Assembly: GCF_001412595.2 (NCBI RefSeq)
Contig: NZ_CP012641.2
Location: 123,728-187,727, forward strand
Source: Massilia sp. WG5
Lineage (GTDB): Bacteria; Pseudomonadota; Gammaproteobacteria; Burkholderiales; Burkholderiaceae_D
Direction of reading: 5' to 3'
DNA length: 64,000 nucleotides
The notes beneath the pieces were generated by a model that was not told the origin of the DNA, did no database searches, and saw only the letters and a list, made by a program, of their open reading frames with translations. Shown in pieces: positions 57,083 to 64,000 of this stretch. The translations under genes were made by a program, and so were the position numbers. Each line of letters opens with the position of its first letter. Positions within the stretch are counted from its first letter, which is position 1.

Positions 57083-57445
57083 TCAGCCTTTCAGGTTGAG
57101 TTTGGTACGGATCACTTCGCAAGCTGCCGCCTGCTTTGCGAACGCGGCAACCTTTGACGTTTCAGACGCCAGACTACTTGTGCAACTGTTAATGCTCGAG
57201 CTTGAAGCGTCAAGCTTTTCTTTCAAGCCGGCCACTTCTCCTTGGAGCGATTTGACATTTCCCTGCGCTGTAGTCAGCTCGCCTCGCAGCTGCTCGAGCT
57301 GGGCCGAATAGGCGCTGCGCTGGTGGAAGTACGCGACAACGAGGGCGACGAGAATCGCTGCAGCGGCCGTGATCGCCAGGATGGTACGTCGACGGCGCGG
57401 CCGCTCGAGCGTGATGTTCGGGGAGGAATCGAAGATCTTCATCAT
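57083..57445 (-). CDS. Membrane-anchored coiled-coil protein (120 residues)
   Basis: A short basic cytoplasmic segment (RPRRRRT) precedes one membrane helix (ILAITAAAAILVALVVAYF, about residues 22-40) and a periplasmic coiled coil (AQLEQLRGELTTAQGNVKSLQGEVAGLKEKLD), with two cysteines near the end. It lies between the TraN-like genes and the 290-residue exported protein. Function unknown; a spacer or scaffold is plausible. Confidence 0.7.
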   Translation of the reverse strand: MMKIFDSSPNITLERPRRRRTILAITAAAAILVALVVAYFHQRSAYSAQLEQLRGELTTAQGNVKSLQGEVAGLKEKLDASSSSINSCTSSLASETSKVAAFAKQAAACEVIRTKLNLKG

Positions 57446-57460
57446 GCACCTTTCGTTAGA

Positions 57461-58921
57461 TTACGGGTTGGTCGGTGGAGCAACTGGAGCGGCGCCAGGC
57501 GGGTAAGCGAGGCCGTCGCCTGGGTTCTGCAACGCGCCCTGGTTCGTGTTCTGGATGACCGGGGTGTAGTTGCCCTTGATGTTCGTTGGCAGGTTGGCCT
57601 GGGCCTCCTCCAGTAACTTGCCAGTGAATTCGCTGAAATCGATCCGGGTGAAGTCCAGCTGGCTTACCTGTTCCGGCGTGAGGCCCGAGCAGTCTTCGAT
57701 GTTCATGCCCGTTTGCGACTTACCTTGCGTATTTATGATCTTGGCGAGGACGGAGTTGAACGAGCAATAATGCTGCCTGCGCTCGACGCAGCTGAATAAC
57801 ACCTTCTTGCTGCACTCTTCCCGCACGAATACGGTCAGGTTCGCGCCTTTGTGCATCTGGAAGATGTTTTCTTCTTCGCTGCATTGTGCGAGCGACATCA
57901 GGTACTGCAGGGCCAATTGGGCAGCGAAGACGTAGGGGTTGAAGGTGACAAAGCCTTCGCCGGCAGAGAAGCCAAAAGTCCCGGAGAGATCCATCGTCCC
58001 CGGTAAGGCCGTCGCCATATCGAGAGTCCCGGTACCGTACGTGAACCCATATGCGCTTAACGTCATGCCTTGCGAAGCGAAGTTTGTTCCGATCGCCTGC
58101 CCAAAGCCTGTGCCGGCGTCCTGCAGCACGACGTTTTCCGCGTTCTGGACCGACAGCAGCAAGCCCGTCGAGAAATATTCGACGTTCTGGTACATTGCGT
58201 CGAAAACGTAGGGCGACGCCGTGTCGACAAGCTTTTCGCCTGCGTACTTCGCCACACTGAATGCCGCGTTCCCAGCCATTCTTTGCATGAAGCCACGATT
58301 GGAGGTCGCGCCCGGTGTCCCAGTGCAGCAATTGCGCAGGCCGAAATATCCCTTCGTGCATGACTCGGCGACACCGTTGAGGACGGTCTTGTTCGGCTCG
58401 GCGTAGACCTGCGTCTCACGCGCGATTTCCATTGCCAGAGCTGCCTTCACGAACGTGTTGTTCTGGTTTGCCGGAGTAGTCATCGAACTGGTGTCGAAGA
58501 GATTGCCCGAGCACTGGATCTGCGCGCTTGTCACGGCCGGGTGCGTCATGCACTTGTACGTGAAGTTCCAGGCCGTACATTCCCCTGTTTCCGCCTTGTG
58601 ATCGGTGCAGACGCTGCCGACGACCGAACACGCCGGGTTGTTCTCATAGGGCGTGCAAGAATTCGTTGGCGTCGGGTTGTCGCACGCGTACTGGTACGAG
58701 TATTTCCAGCATGCCTGCGGGATTGAGACTGCACCGGTGGGTGCCGAAGCTCCGGCCAGGCAAACTAGCTGGCCGTCCGTAAGGGTCTTGCATGGCGTCG
58801 AGTCAATGCAGGTCTGCGAACCGGGCACCAGGCTGCAAGCGCCCGCTGGATAAGACTCGGCCCATGCCGGCGCTTGGACAGCACAAGCTGCGGCGACAGC
58901 GGCAGCGATTTTCCGGATCAT
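57461..58921 (-). CDS. traN: TraN-like mating-pair stabilisation protein, C-terminal-type half
   Basis: The 486-residue protein has its own signal peptide (MIRKIAAAVAAACAVQAPAWA) and many cysteines. The C-terminal block matches TraN: AQCSEEENIFQMHKG, CVERRQHYCSFNSVLAKIINTQGKSQ, DCSGLTPEQVSQLDFTRIDFSEF. TraN is an outer-membrane protein that recognises the recipient surface. The usual cysteine-rich N-terminal part seems to be encoded by the upstream gene (58918-60483), whose stop overlaps this start (ATGA). Confidence 0.82.
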   Translation of the reverse strand: MIRKIAAAVAAACAVQAPAWAESYPAGACSLVPGSQTCIDSTPCKTLTDGQLVCLAGASAPTGAVSIPQACWKYSYQYACDNPTPTNSCTPYENNPACSVVGSVCTDHKAETGECTAWNFTYKCMTHPAVTSAQIQCSGNLFDTSSMTTPANQNNTFVKAALAMEIARETQVYAEPNKTVLNGVAESCTKGYFGLRNCCTGTPGATSNRGFMQRMAGNAAFSVAKYAGEKLVDTASPYVFDAMYQNVEYFSTGLLLSVQNAENVVLQDAGTGFGQAIGTNFASQGMTLSAYGFTYGTGTLDMATALPGTMDLSGTFGFSAGEGFVTFNPYVFAAQLALQYLMSLAQCSEEENIFQMHKGANLTVFVREECSKKVLFSCVERRQHYCSFNSVLAKIINTQGKSQTGMNIEDCSGLTPEQVSQLDFTRIDFSEFTGKLLEEAQANLPTNIKGNYTPVIQNTNQGALQNPGDGLAYPPGAAPVAPPTNP

Positions 58922-60483
58922 TTAGGAGCTCCCAGCGGTACGCCCGCGCTTTGTTCGTACGGCAGGCAGTTGTCGATCCAGTGCGTTTGCACGAGTACGT
59001 TCTTGCATTGGTTGCCTATCGGAGTCGTGCCACCCGGGCAGGAATAGCTGAGTGCCGCATTGCTTGTCGTCGACGATTCGCACAAGGCGCCGTTCAGGGT
59101 TTGCCCAGTCGGGCAGTGGTAATTGGGAACGGCAGGCGTGCTATCGCTCGACACGCAGTCGGTACCCGACAGCGTCCCGGACGAGCAGCTGTACACCGGC
59201 GTGGCAGGGCCATTTGCATCGATGATGCAGTTGGAACCGGAGAGAGTGCCTTGCGTGCACTGGTAATTGATGGTCGCTGTCGTGGTGGTGACGCAGTTGG
59301 TGCCCGATACGGTGCCGCCATTTGGGCACGATGTCGTCCCCGTCGCCGGCCCCGTGCAGATATAGCCAATGATGGAACCCATGTAGTTGCAAGACGCACC
59401 AGGCACCGGCGAACCTGACCCGAATTGACAGGTGTTGTTCCCGACCGATACCGATCCCGGCCAGCAGGTATAGGTGATCGTCCCACTGTAGGAACTGACA
59501 CATTGGTCGCCGTTGAGCGTGCCCTGCGAGCACGAATAGGTCGTATTGGCCGGTACCGAAGCCTGGCCCGTGCACGTGGTTCCAGATAGCGTGGCTCCGC
59601 TCGGGCATGTATAGGAAAGCGAGGCGGGGGAGGTGCTGCTGGTCATACACAGCGTGCCCGACAGCGTACCGGCGGGACACCAGTACGATACGGACGCTGG
59701 GCTAGTCGTCGTCCGTACACAGTATTGCCCTTGCAGCGTTCCCACCGCACAGGAGTAGTTCGGCGTCGCCGGCGAATAGCTGGTGGTGATTGCAACGGCC
59801 AGTTCCTGCGTGCAGACGTGAGCGTCGGTGCTGACGGTCTTGTTGCATTGGTTTGTCTCGTACTGCGCCGGCTTGGTGATGATCGGCGTCGACACGCAGT
59901 TCTGCGGTGTGACCGCAGACGCATTGTTCTGTGCTCCTTGGGTCAGGTGGAAAACAGAATCGTTGGCAGTGATCGCATTCTGGTAACCGAAATTCGAGAG
60001 TCCGCCACCGTAGGTGTCCGTGCAGTTGACGCCCGGGCTCGTCGCCACGCCGGTAGCGCCGACGACCTGGAGCTGCGAGTTATTGAGCGGGACGCAGTCC
60101 TTGTTCATGAACTTCACCGCCGCGCATTCCTGGTCGGCGATCGGATCGCCGGTGGGCACGTAGTTTTTGCAGTTGAGAATTTTGTTGTTGCCCAGGCCAG
60201 AGAGCGCACCCTGGGCGCCCGAAATGTTGTACAGCGGCGAGCTAGTGAGCGGCGACGAGAATGCGCCCAGGCCGGACGGCGTGCTCGTCGGTATCGCGCT
60301 CGAGCCAGCTGACCAGGCTGCTGGGTTGACGCCGGACGGATTGACGATCTGACTCGCGGACTGAGGGGCAAGCGATTCGGCGAACGCCTTACCGTCGGAC
60401 AGTGTCGCAGCATTCTGTGCGGTCGCCATGGTATGTGCCGCGCACGCCATGTACAGCGCAGCGACGAAGCGCAGCATCTTCAT
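58918..60483 (-). CDS. Exported cysteine-rich repeat protein, TraN N-terminal-like half
   Basis: The 521-residue protein has a signal peptide (MKMLRFVAALYMACAAHTMATAQ), an N-terminal region with FAESLAPQSASQIVNPSGVNP and scattered cysteines, and from about residue 225 roughly ten repeats of the form Y-x-C-x2-G-T-L-x-G-x2-C (YSCAVGTLQGQYC, YWCPAGTLSGTLC). Each repeat holds a cysteine pair. It is likely exposed on the cell surface, with the TraN-like protein encoded next. The repeats may be the variable receptor-contacting part. Confidence 0.78.
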   Translation of the reverse strand: MKMLRFVAALYMACAAHTMATAQNAATLSDGKAFAESLAPQSASQIVNPSGVNPAAWSAGSSAIPTSTPSGLGAFSSPLTSSPLYNISGAQGALSGLGNNKILNCKNYVPTGDPIADQECAAVKFMNKDCVPLNNSQLQVVGATGVATSPGVNCTDTYGGGLSNFGYQNAITANDSVFHLTQGAQNNASAVTPQNCVSTPIITKPAQYETNQCNKTVSTDAHVCTQELAVAITTSYSPATPNYSCAVGTLQGQYCVRTTTSPASVSYWCPAGTLSGTLCMTSSTSPASLSYTCPSGATLSGTTCTGQASVPANTTYSCSQGTLNGDQCVSSYSGTITYTCWPGSVSVGNNTCQFGSGSPVPGASCNYMGSIIGYICTGPATGTTSCPNGGTVSGTNCVTTTTATINYQCTQGTLSGSNCIIDANGPATPVYSCSSGTLSGTDCVSSDSTPAVPNYHCPTGQTLNGALCESSTTSNAALSYSCPGGTTPIGNQCKNVLVQTHWIDNCLPYEQSAGVPLGAPK

Positions 60484-61001
60484 TTGGTCACCCCGCCGTT
60501 TTTGGGACGAGGGGCGAACTGCGCCTTGAACTGTACCCCCGTCATGCTGCCGCCCTCGACCGCTTTGGCGATCGCTGCTTTGATCTCGGGAGTGTCTACC
60601 GGGAACGTTCCGTCACTGCACTGGGATTCTGCCGCCACCAGCGCGGTAGATCCCTTGCACGAGCGCAGCGGCGGCGTCCCGTCGTCGCACACATTCATCT
60701 GTCCACCGAACTGCGGCCAATAAGTATTGCTGGAAGCCTGGAAGAGTGCGTAGCCGACCCGGCCGCATCGGGGTTGCGACGAGAAGCGCGAGATGCGAAC
60801 GAACGCTACCGTGACATCGCCCTGACTTTTGGTTTGCTGCTGGATTTTCTGGGCGACCAGTTGCGCACCCCGGGATTCGGGCAGCGCGGTGCTGGCGCGG
60901 CCGTTGCGCAGGGCCTGTACCAGGGGGCTGTCGGGAGACATTTGCGCGTGCGCGGCTACGTGCAGCGTAACCGCCAACGATAGAGCGAGAGAGCGCTTCA
61001 T
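60480..61001 (-). CDS. Exported protein of unknown function (173 residues)
   Basis: It has a signal peptide (MKRSLALSLAVTLHVAAHAQ) and a mature protein with four cysteines (RCGRVGYALFQ, VCDDG, SCKGS, QCSDG) that probably form two disulfides. It overlaps both neighbours by ATGA, so it is tightly coupled to the TraN-like genes. I do not recognise the family. DsbC encoded in the first operon would be relevant to its folding. Confidence 0.7.
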   Translation of the reverse strand: MKRSLALSLAVTLHVAAHAQMSPDSPLVQALRNGRASTALPESRGAQLVAQKIQQQTKSQGDVTVAFVRISRFSSQPRCGRVGYALFQASSNTYWPQFGGQMNVCDDGTPPLRSCKGSTALVAAESQCSDGTFPVDTPEIKAAIAKAVEGGSMTGVQFKAQFAPRPKNGGVTK

Positions 61002-62194
61002 TTGGCGTCCTTCATGACGGTTGCGTAGAGGTCGGCGTCCGACTGCGCGAACGGCAGATACGGTACGCTCCAGGCATGGTGAAATCGGTCGTTGCGACGC
61101 AACTGATCGAGCGCGCGCGTTTCCGCAAGCACGAACGACGTGATTCCCTGCACCACGTTGTCGGTGCTCTTGCGATCCGCCTCCGCGGTGCTGGTTTCGT
61201 AGCAGGTACGCGCAAGCGCCTTGATGTCGAGAGAGCCGGGAGCCGTCCGGAGGCGGTTGACAAGTCGGTACTTACAGTAGAGTTGAGCCTTGTCCGGGCC
61301 GGCGCGTTGCGTGATCTCTTCGAGCCACCGATAACCGTCAGGTGCACCGGTCGCGATCGAATCGCGAAGCAGCTTGATGCGGCGGTCCAAAGGTAGCTGG
61401 TTGTTGTATGCGGCGTTCGGGATGTTCGCGAGCGCAGAATAGCAAGTCTTTCCTACCCTTGCGGCCGCATCGCGATAACCGTTCCGATAGTCGATGAAAG
61501 TGGCAAGGCCACACACCCGGCTGGACGCTTCGCTGCCGATCGACACCGCACGGTGAACCAGGTCACGCGCCAGCTCAGGATTGCTTGGCTGACCTCTGCC
61601 GAAATAGGCCATGTTCGCGAGATTGAAGATGGCCGGTTGATAGTTTCTGGCCGCCGCCGCCTCGTAATGCGAGCGTGCAAGTGCGAAGTCGCGTGGAGCG
61701 CCGAATAAGCCGTACTCGTACACAAAGCCGCTGAAGGTCAAGGCCTCGGGCACACCCTGCCGGGTGAAGTCCAGGAGTTTAGCGAGAATATCGTTGCGGT
61801 CTTTGCCCTTGTGCATTGGCACTTGGCGAATCAGGGCAATCACCTCAGGACCATGCGGCGAAACGGACACATAGGTTCCGTCAAATTTCAGCGAGGCGCC
61901 CAGCTGGTCCAACGACGGCAGGGCGGCCCTGGCGCGGCCGATCATGGAATCGTCGGCGGCTTGCGCGGCCGCCTTGTTTTCCTGTCTCATCGACCCGGCC
62001 ATCTGTTCAACGCGTCCAGAACGAAGCAGGTCACGGTTCCACTGCACCTCGGGAGTGACGCGCGGCTGCGATGTGTTGCTCGTTTGCTGTTGGGCTGCAA
62101 CCGGCAACGGGCCTCCAGCGAGAAGCGAATACAGCAGACCAACAACGAGCACGGCGCCACTGGAGCTACGTCTTGGAAGGTTTACGGTAGGCAT
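60998..62194 (-). CDS. Exported Sel1-repeat protein, first gene of the second tra operon
   Basis: The ATG at 62194 gives 398 residues with a signal peptide (VLVVGLLYSLLAGGPLPVAAQ). The middle carries Sel1-type repeats (SGFVYEYGLFGAPRDFALARSHYEAAAARNYQPAIFNLANMAYFGRG...ELARDLVHRAVSIG). Such repeats mediate protein-protein contacts. It begins the minus-strand operon under tra motif D1 and overlaps the next gene. It may be a periplasmic assembly factor for the transfer apparatus. Confidence 0.75.
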   Translation of the reverse strand: MPTVNLPRRSSSGAVLVVGLLYSLLAGGPLPVAAQQQTSNTSQPRVTPEVQWNRDLLRSGRVEQMAGSMRQENKAAAQAADDSMIGRARAALPSLDQLGASLKFDGTYVSVSPHGPEVIALIRQVPMHKGKDRNDILAKLLDFTRQGVPEALTFSGFVYEYGLFGAPRDFALARSHYEAAAARNYQPAIFNLANMAYFGRGQPSNPELARDLVHRAVSIGSEASSRVCGLATFIDYRNGYRDAAARVGKTCYSALANIPNAAYNNQLPLDRRIKLLRDSIATGAPDGYRWLEEITQRAGPDKAQLYCKYRLVNRLRTAPGSLDIKALARTCYETSTAEADRKSTDNVVQGITSFVLAETRALDQLRRNDRFHHAWSVPYLPFAQSDADLYATVMKDAK

Positions 62195-62202
62195 CTTCGC
62201 GT

Positions 62203-62233
62203 CCAAAAAAATCAATCCATATTAAGAATTATA
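62203..62233 (-). promoter_or_regulatory. Minus-strand promoter with tra motif copy D1
   Basis: On the minus strand TATAAT (62228-62233) is followed by CTTAATATGGATTGATT (62226-62210), the same order of -10 and motif as in copy C. It would drive the 62194 operon. Confidence 0.65.
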
Positions 62234-62253
62234 CGCTTGATAACCTCAAAAAA

Positions 62254-62293
62254 CTTAATTTAAATTGACTTTTTTTGGACCGATGCGTACGAT
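62254..62293 (+). promoter_or_regulatory. Plus-strand promoter with tra motif copy D2
   Basis: CTTAATTTAAATTGACT (62254-62270) includes a -35-like TTGACT; TACGAT lies 17 bp downstream at 62288-62293. It would drive the ATPase gene at 62342. D1 and D2 are 27 bp apart and divergent. Confidence 0.6.
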
Positions 62294-62341
62294 CGTCATG
62301 CAGTTATAGCAACGCTTCCTCCCACCGAGACGGTCGACCCC

Positions 62342-63808
62342 ATGATCGAATTCACCCTACCCGAGTACCCCGAACTGTTTGGCAATCGTCTCAGCGAAGA
62401 CGAGCGCCTGGCGATGATGCCCATCACGACAGGCTCGAACCGCACTGTGGAGACGGTGCTGCTTCGTGCATTCGCCTATGCCGTTGCCACCGGCGCATCC
62501 GATGTACACATCTCTGGCCACGACTGGCAGGGGCTCGCTGTTGAGTTCGGCATTCGCACTCCGGTGGGGATGGTGAATTTCCGCTACGACGGCGACAACA
62601 ACGGCAAGCATTTCCGGGCCAAGATGTTCGACTTGACGAATACGCCCCAGGGCGGCAGCACGCCTGATTTGATGTCGACGCGCTTTTCGCTGTCCTTTCC
62701 CGCCTGGTGGGTGAGAGAGCAGGGTCTGCCGACCAACGGCGAGCAGCCCTACGACATCGACGTCCGCGTTGAATATGCGAAGACTTTCGATGGTTGGAGC
62801 TTCACCAGTCGTCTCATCAACCAGCAGACTGCTCCAACGCTCGAGCAGCTGCGTCTGCCGTATGCGCTTGAAGCATTGATTCGGCGGCTGATTTGCGAAC
62901 CTAGCGGACTCATCCTTGCAACCGGGCCCACCGGTTCGGGCAAGTCGACCTTGTTGAACGCCATGTTGCGTTATCTGATCAATGGCCAGAACTCGATCGT
63001 GACCATCGAACACCCGGTTGAATACCGGTTGCGCGGTCCGGGCCCGATCAAGCAGATCGCCGTGCGCGGCGAGGTGACCTTTGCGAAGGCGCTTCGTTCG
63101 GCATTGCGGCAGGATCCCGACATCATCCTCATCGGCGAGATCCGTGACGTCGAAACCATGGACGTTGCGTTGAGCGCGGCCTCCACCGGCCACCTGGTGT
63201 TATCGACCCTCCATGCGAACGGCGCCACGGACGCAGCCTCACGCGCGCTGCACCTGTTACCCGACCGGACGCGCGACGCTGTGCGCCTGGCCGAATCGCT
63301 GAAGCTGATCATGGCCCAGCGCCTGATCTATAAATTCGAGTCGGAGCCAGCGCCGCGCGAGCTGGGCGTCTATGAACGATCCTGGCTTGAAGACAACGGG
63401 CTCGAACTTGCACGGCCGCTGAGCGAAACAACATCGCAGACGCGGGTCGGCAAGACGGCCCTCATCGAAGCTGTCGAGATCGACTATCCCATTAGCCAGG
63501 TCATTCGAGGCGACAGGTTCGATCCCGATGCCATGTATCGCCTGGGGTCGCGTCAACTCCAGTACGAAACTCTGGTCATGGCCGGGCTGCGTGCGGTGGA
63601 GCAGGGGACCGCAAAGCTCAGCGATTGCCGGACGAAGCTGGAAACGAACCGCCCGGCCGGCGCGACGCCGCCGTTGCGTACCGAACTGGCACGTCGCTTT
63701 GGCTTGACCTATCAGGAAGTCGCTCTCGGCATCGATACCTACATCGCCGAGAGGGAACTGAACAGTGCAGCAACACTCGACGATGTCTTCAAGAGGATGT
63801 TCAAGTGA
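62342..63808 (+). CDS. PilT/GspE-family secretion ATPase in the transfer region
   Basis: The 488-residue protein has an N-terminal domain including ASDVHISGHDWQG, then the Walker A motif GPTGSGKSTLLNAML, an Asp-box (TIEHPVEYRLRG), Walker B DIILIGEIRDVETMD and the His-box STLHANGATDAASRAL: a complete type II/IV secretion ATPase. Cytoplasmic hexamers of this family extend or retract pili. F-type systems normally have no VirB11 homologue, so its presence beside F-type genes is unusual. It shares a divergent promoter region with the second tra operon. Confidence 0.9.
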   Translation: MIEFTLPEYPELFGNRLSEDERLAMMPITTGSNRTVETVLLRAFAYAVATGASDVHISGHDWQGLAVEFGIRTPVGMVNFRYDGDNNGKHFRAKMFDLTNTPQGGSTPDLMSTRFSLSFPAWWVREQGLPTNGEQPYDIDVRVEYAKTFDGWSFTSRLINQQTAPTLEQLRLPYALEALIRRLICEPSGLILATGPTGSGKSTLLNAMLRYLINGQNSIVTIEHPVEYRLRGPGPIKQIAVRGEVTFAKALRSALRQDPDIILIGEIRDVETMDVALSAASTGHLVLSTLHANGATDAASRALHLLPDRTRDAVRLAESLKLIMAQRLIYKFESEPAPRELGVYERSWLEDNGLELARPLSETTSQTRVGKTALIEAVEIDYPISQVIRGDRFDPDAMYRLGSRQLQYETLVMAGLRAVEQGTAKLSDCRTKLETNRPAGATPPLRTELARRFGLTYQEVALGIDTYIAERELNSAATLDDVFKRMFK

Positions 63809-64000
63809 TGAAACGATTATTTGCCACGATCGCACTCGGCTTGACCTTTTCCGTGCACGCGGCGCCGCCGGCCGGCGCCGGCGCGGCCGACCAGCTCCGA
63901 CCCTACCTGCAAGTCAAAACCGTAGAAGGCGATGAATTTCGCGTGCGCGCATTTTTCTCGCCGTCCTGCAGCTTCTCCAAGCAGTACTTGCCCTTCTTTT
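63808..64000 (+). CDS. Exported thioredoxin-like protein, 3' end outside the window
   Basis: The ATG overlaps the ATPase stop (TGATG). The visible 64 residues have a signal peptide (MKRLFATIALGLTFSVHA) and a thioredoxin-like start (GDEFRVRAFFSPSCSFSKQYLPFF), where the CxxC active site is replaced by CSFS, leaving only the first cysteine. It could be a DsbA-like or TraF-like chaperone of the transfer system. The full family cannot be judged from this part. Confidence 0.6.
   Translation, partial: MKRLFATIALGLTFSVHAAPPAGAGAADQLRPYLQVKTVEGDEFRVRAFFSPSCSFSKQYLPFF

Overview
The window looks like 64 kb of a large, GC-rich, self-transmissible plasmid from a betaproteobacterium. Burkholderiales is likely and an Oxalobacteraceae/Massilia-type host is possible, but host assignment is inference only. 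It carries a complete plasmid backbone (ParA, ParB, a KorA/TrfB-like repressor, a Rep protein and 13 directly repeated iterons with a DnaA box), an F-type (MPF_F) conjugation system with a MobF/TraI relaxase and TraD-like coupling protein, and about 24 kb of accessory genes between the replication origin and a candidate oriT. No transposase, integrase, rRNA, tRNA or CRISPR array was recognised.

Layout. (1) 1-10126, minus strand: F-type transfer operon, read from right to left as a DUF5658-like membrane protein, a zinc-ribbon/DUF3426-like protein, DsbC, two unknowns, a lytic transglycosylase, TraW, TraU and TrbC, then an exported protein, TraL, TraE, TraK, TraB, TraV and a TraA-like pilin cut by the window edge. 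(2) 10428-16637, minus strand: a cargo operon of NarL-type response regulator, CPBP protease, TonB-dependent receptor, ABC-type substrate-binding protein and NarX-type histidine kinase. (3) 16908-22763: partition, KorA-like repressor, Rep and oriV. (4) 23-46 kb: accessory genes almost all on the plus strand (two DNA methyltransferases, DUF3560, PP-loop enzyme, SSB, a giant ParB-like protein, an HD protein, RadC and many small proteins). They are punctuated by near-identical structured repeats, seven promoters sharing one palindromic operator, and five leader hairpins sharing one loop. (5) About 46.0-47.07 kb: a 127-bp tandem repeat and a GC hairpin that is the best oriT candidate. (6) 47078-53683, plus strand: RHH protein, small protein, TraD, DUF3426-like protein, TraI. 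(7) 53937-62194, minus strand: a second transfer operon (Sel1 protein, exported protein, TraN-like protein split in two, small proteins, DUF1173, CNB plus degenerate GGDEF). (8) 62342-64000, plus strand: a PilT/GspE-family ATPase and a thioredoxin-like protein cut by the window edge. F-type core genes traC, traF, traG and traH are not seen and probably lie outside the window.

Main interpretation. The 23-46 kb block has the hallmarks of a conjugative leading region: SSB, RadC, ParB-like, DUF3560 and methyltransferase genes, nearly all transcribed toward the candidate oriT, as expected if the entering single strand is the template. Each cassette is preceded by copies of a long inverted-repeat module that could fold on single-stranded DNA, a promoter with the operator AACTATTG(5 nt)CAATAGTT, and sometimes a GAGCAG-loop leader hairpin. 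This suggests one regulon of early-expressed anti-defence genes. The transfer operons share a different AT-rich motif with the core ATTGRYT. Three genes (C5 methyltransferase, HD protein, H-NS-like) contain an in-frame stop.
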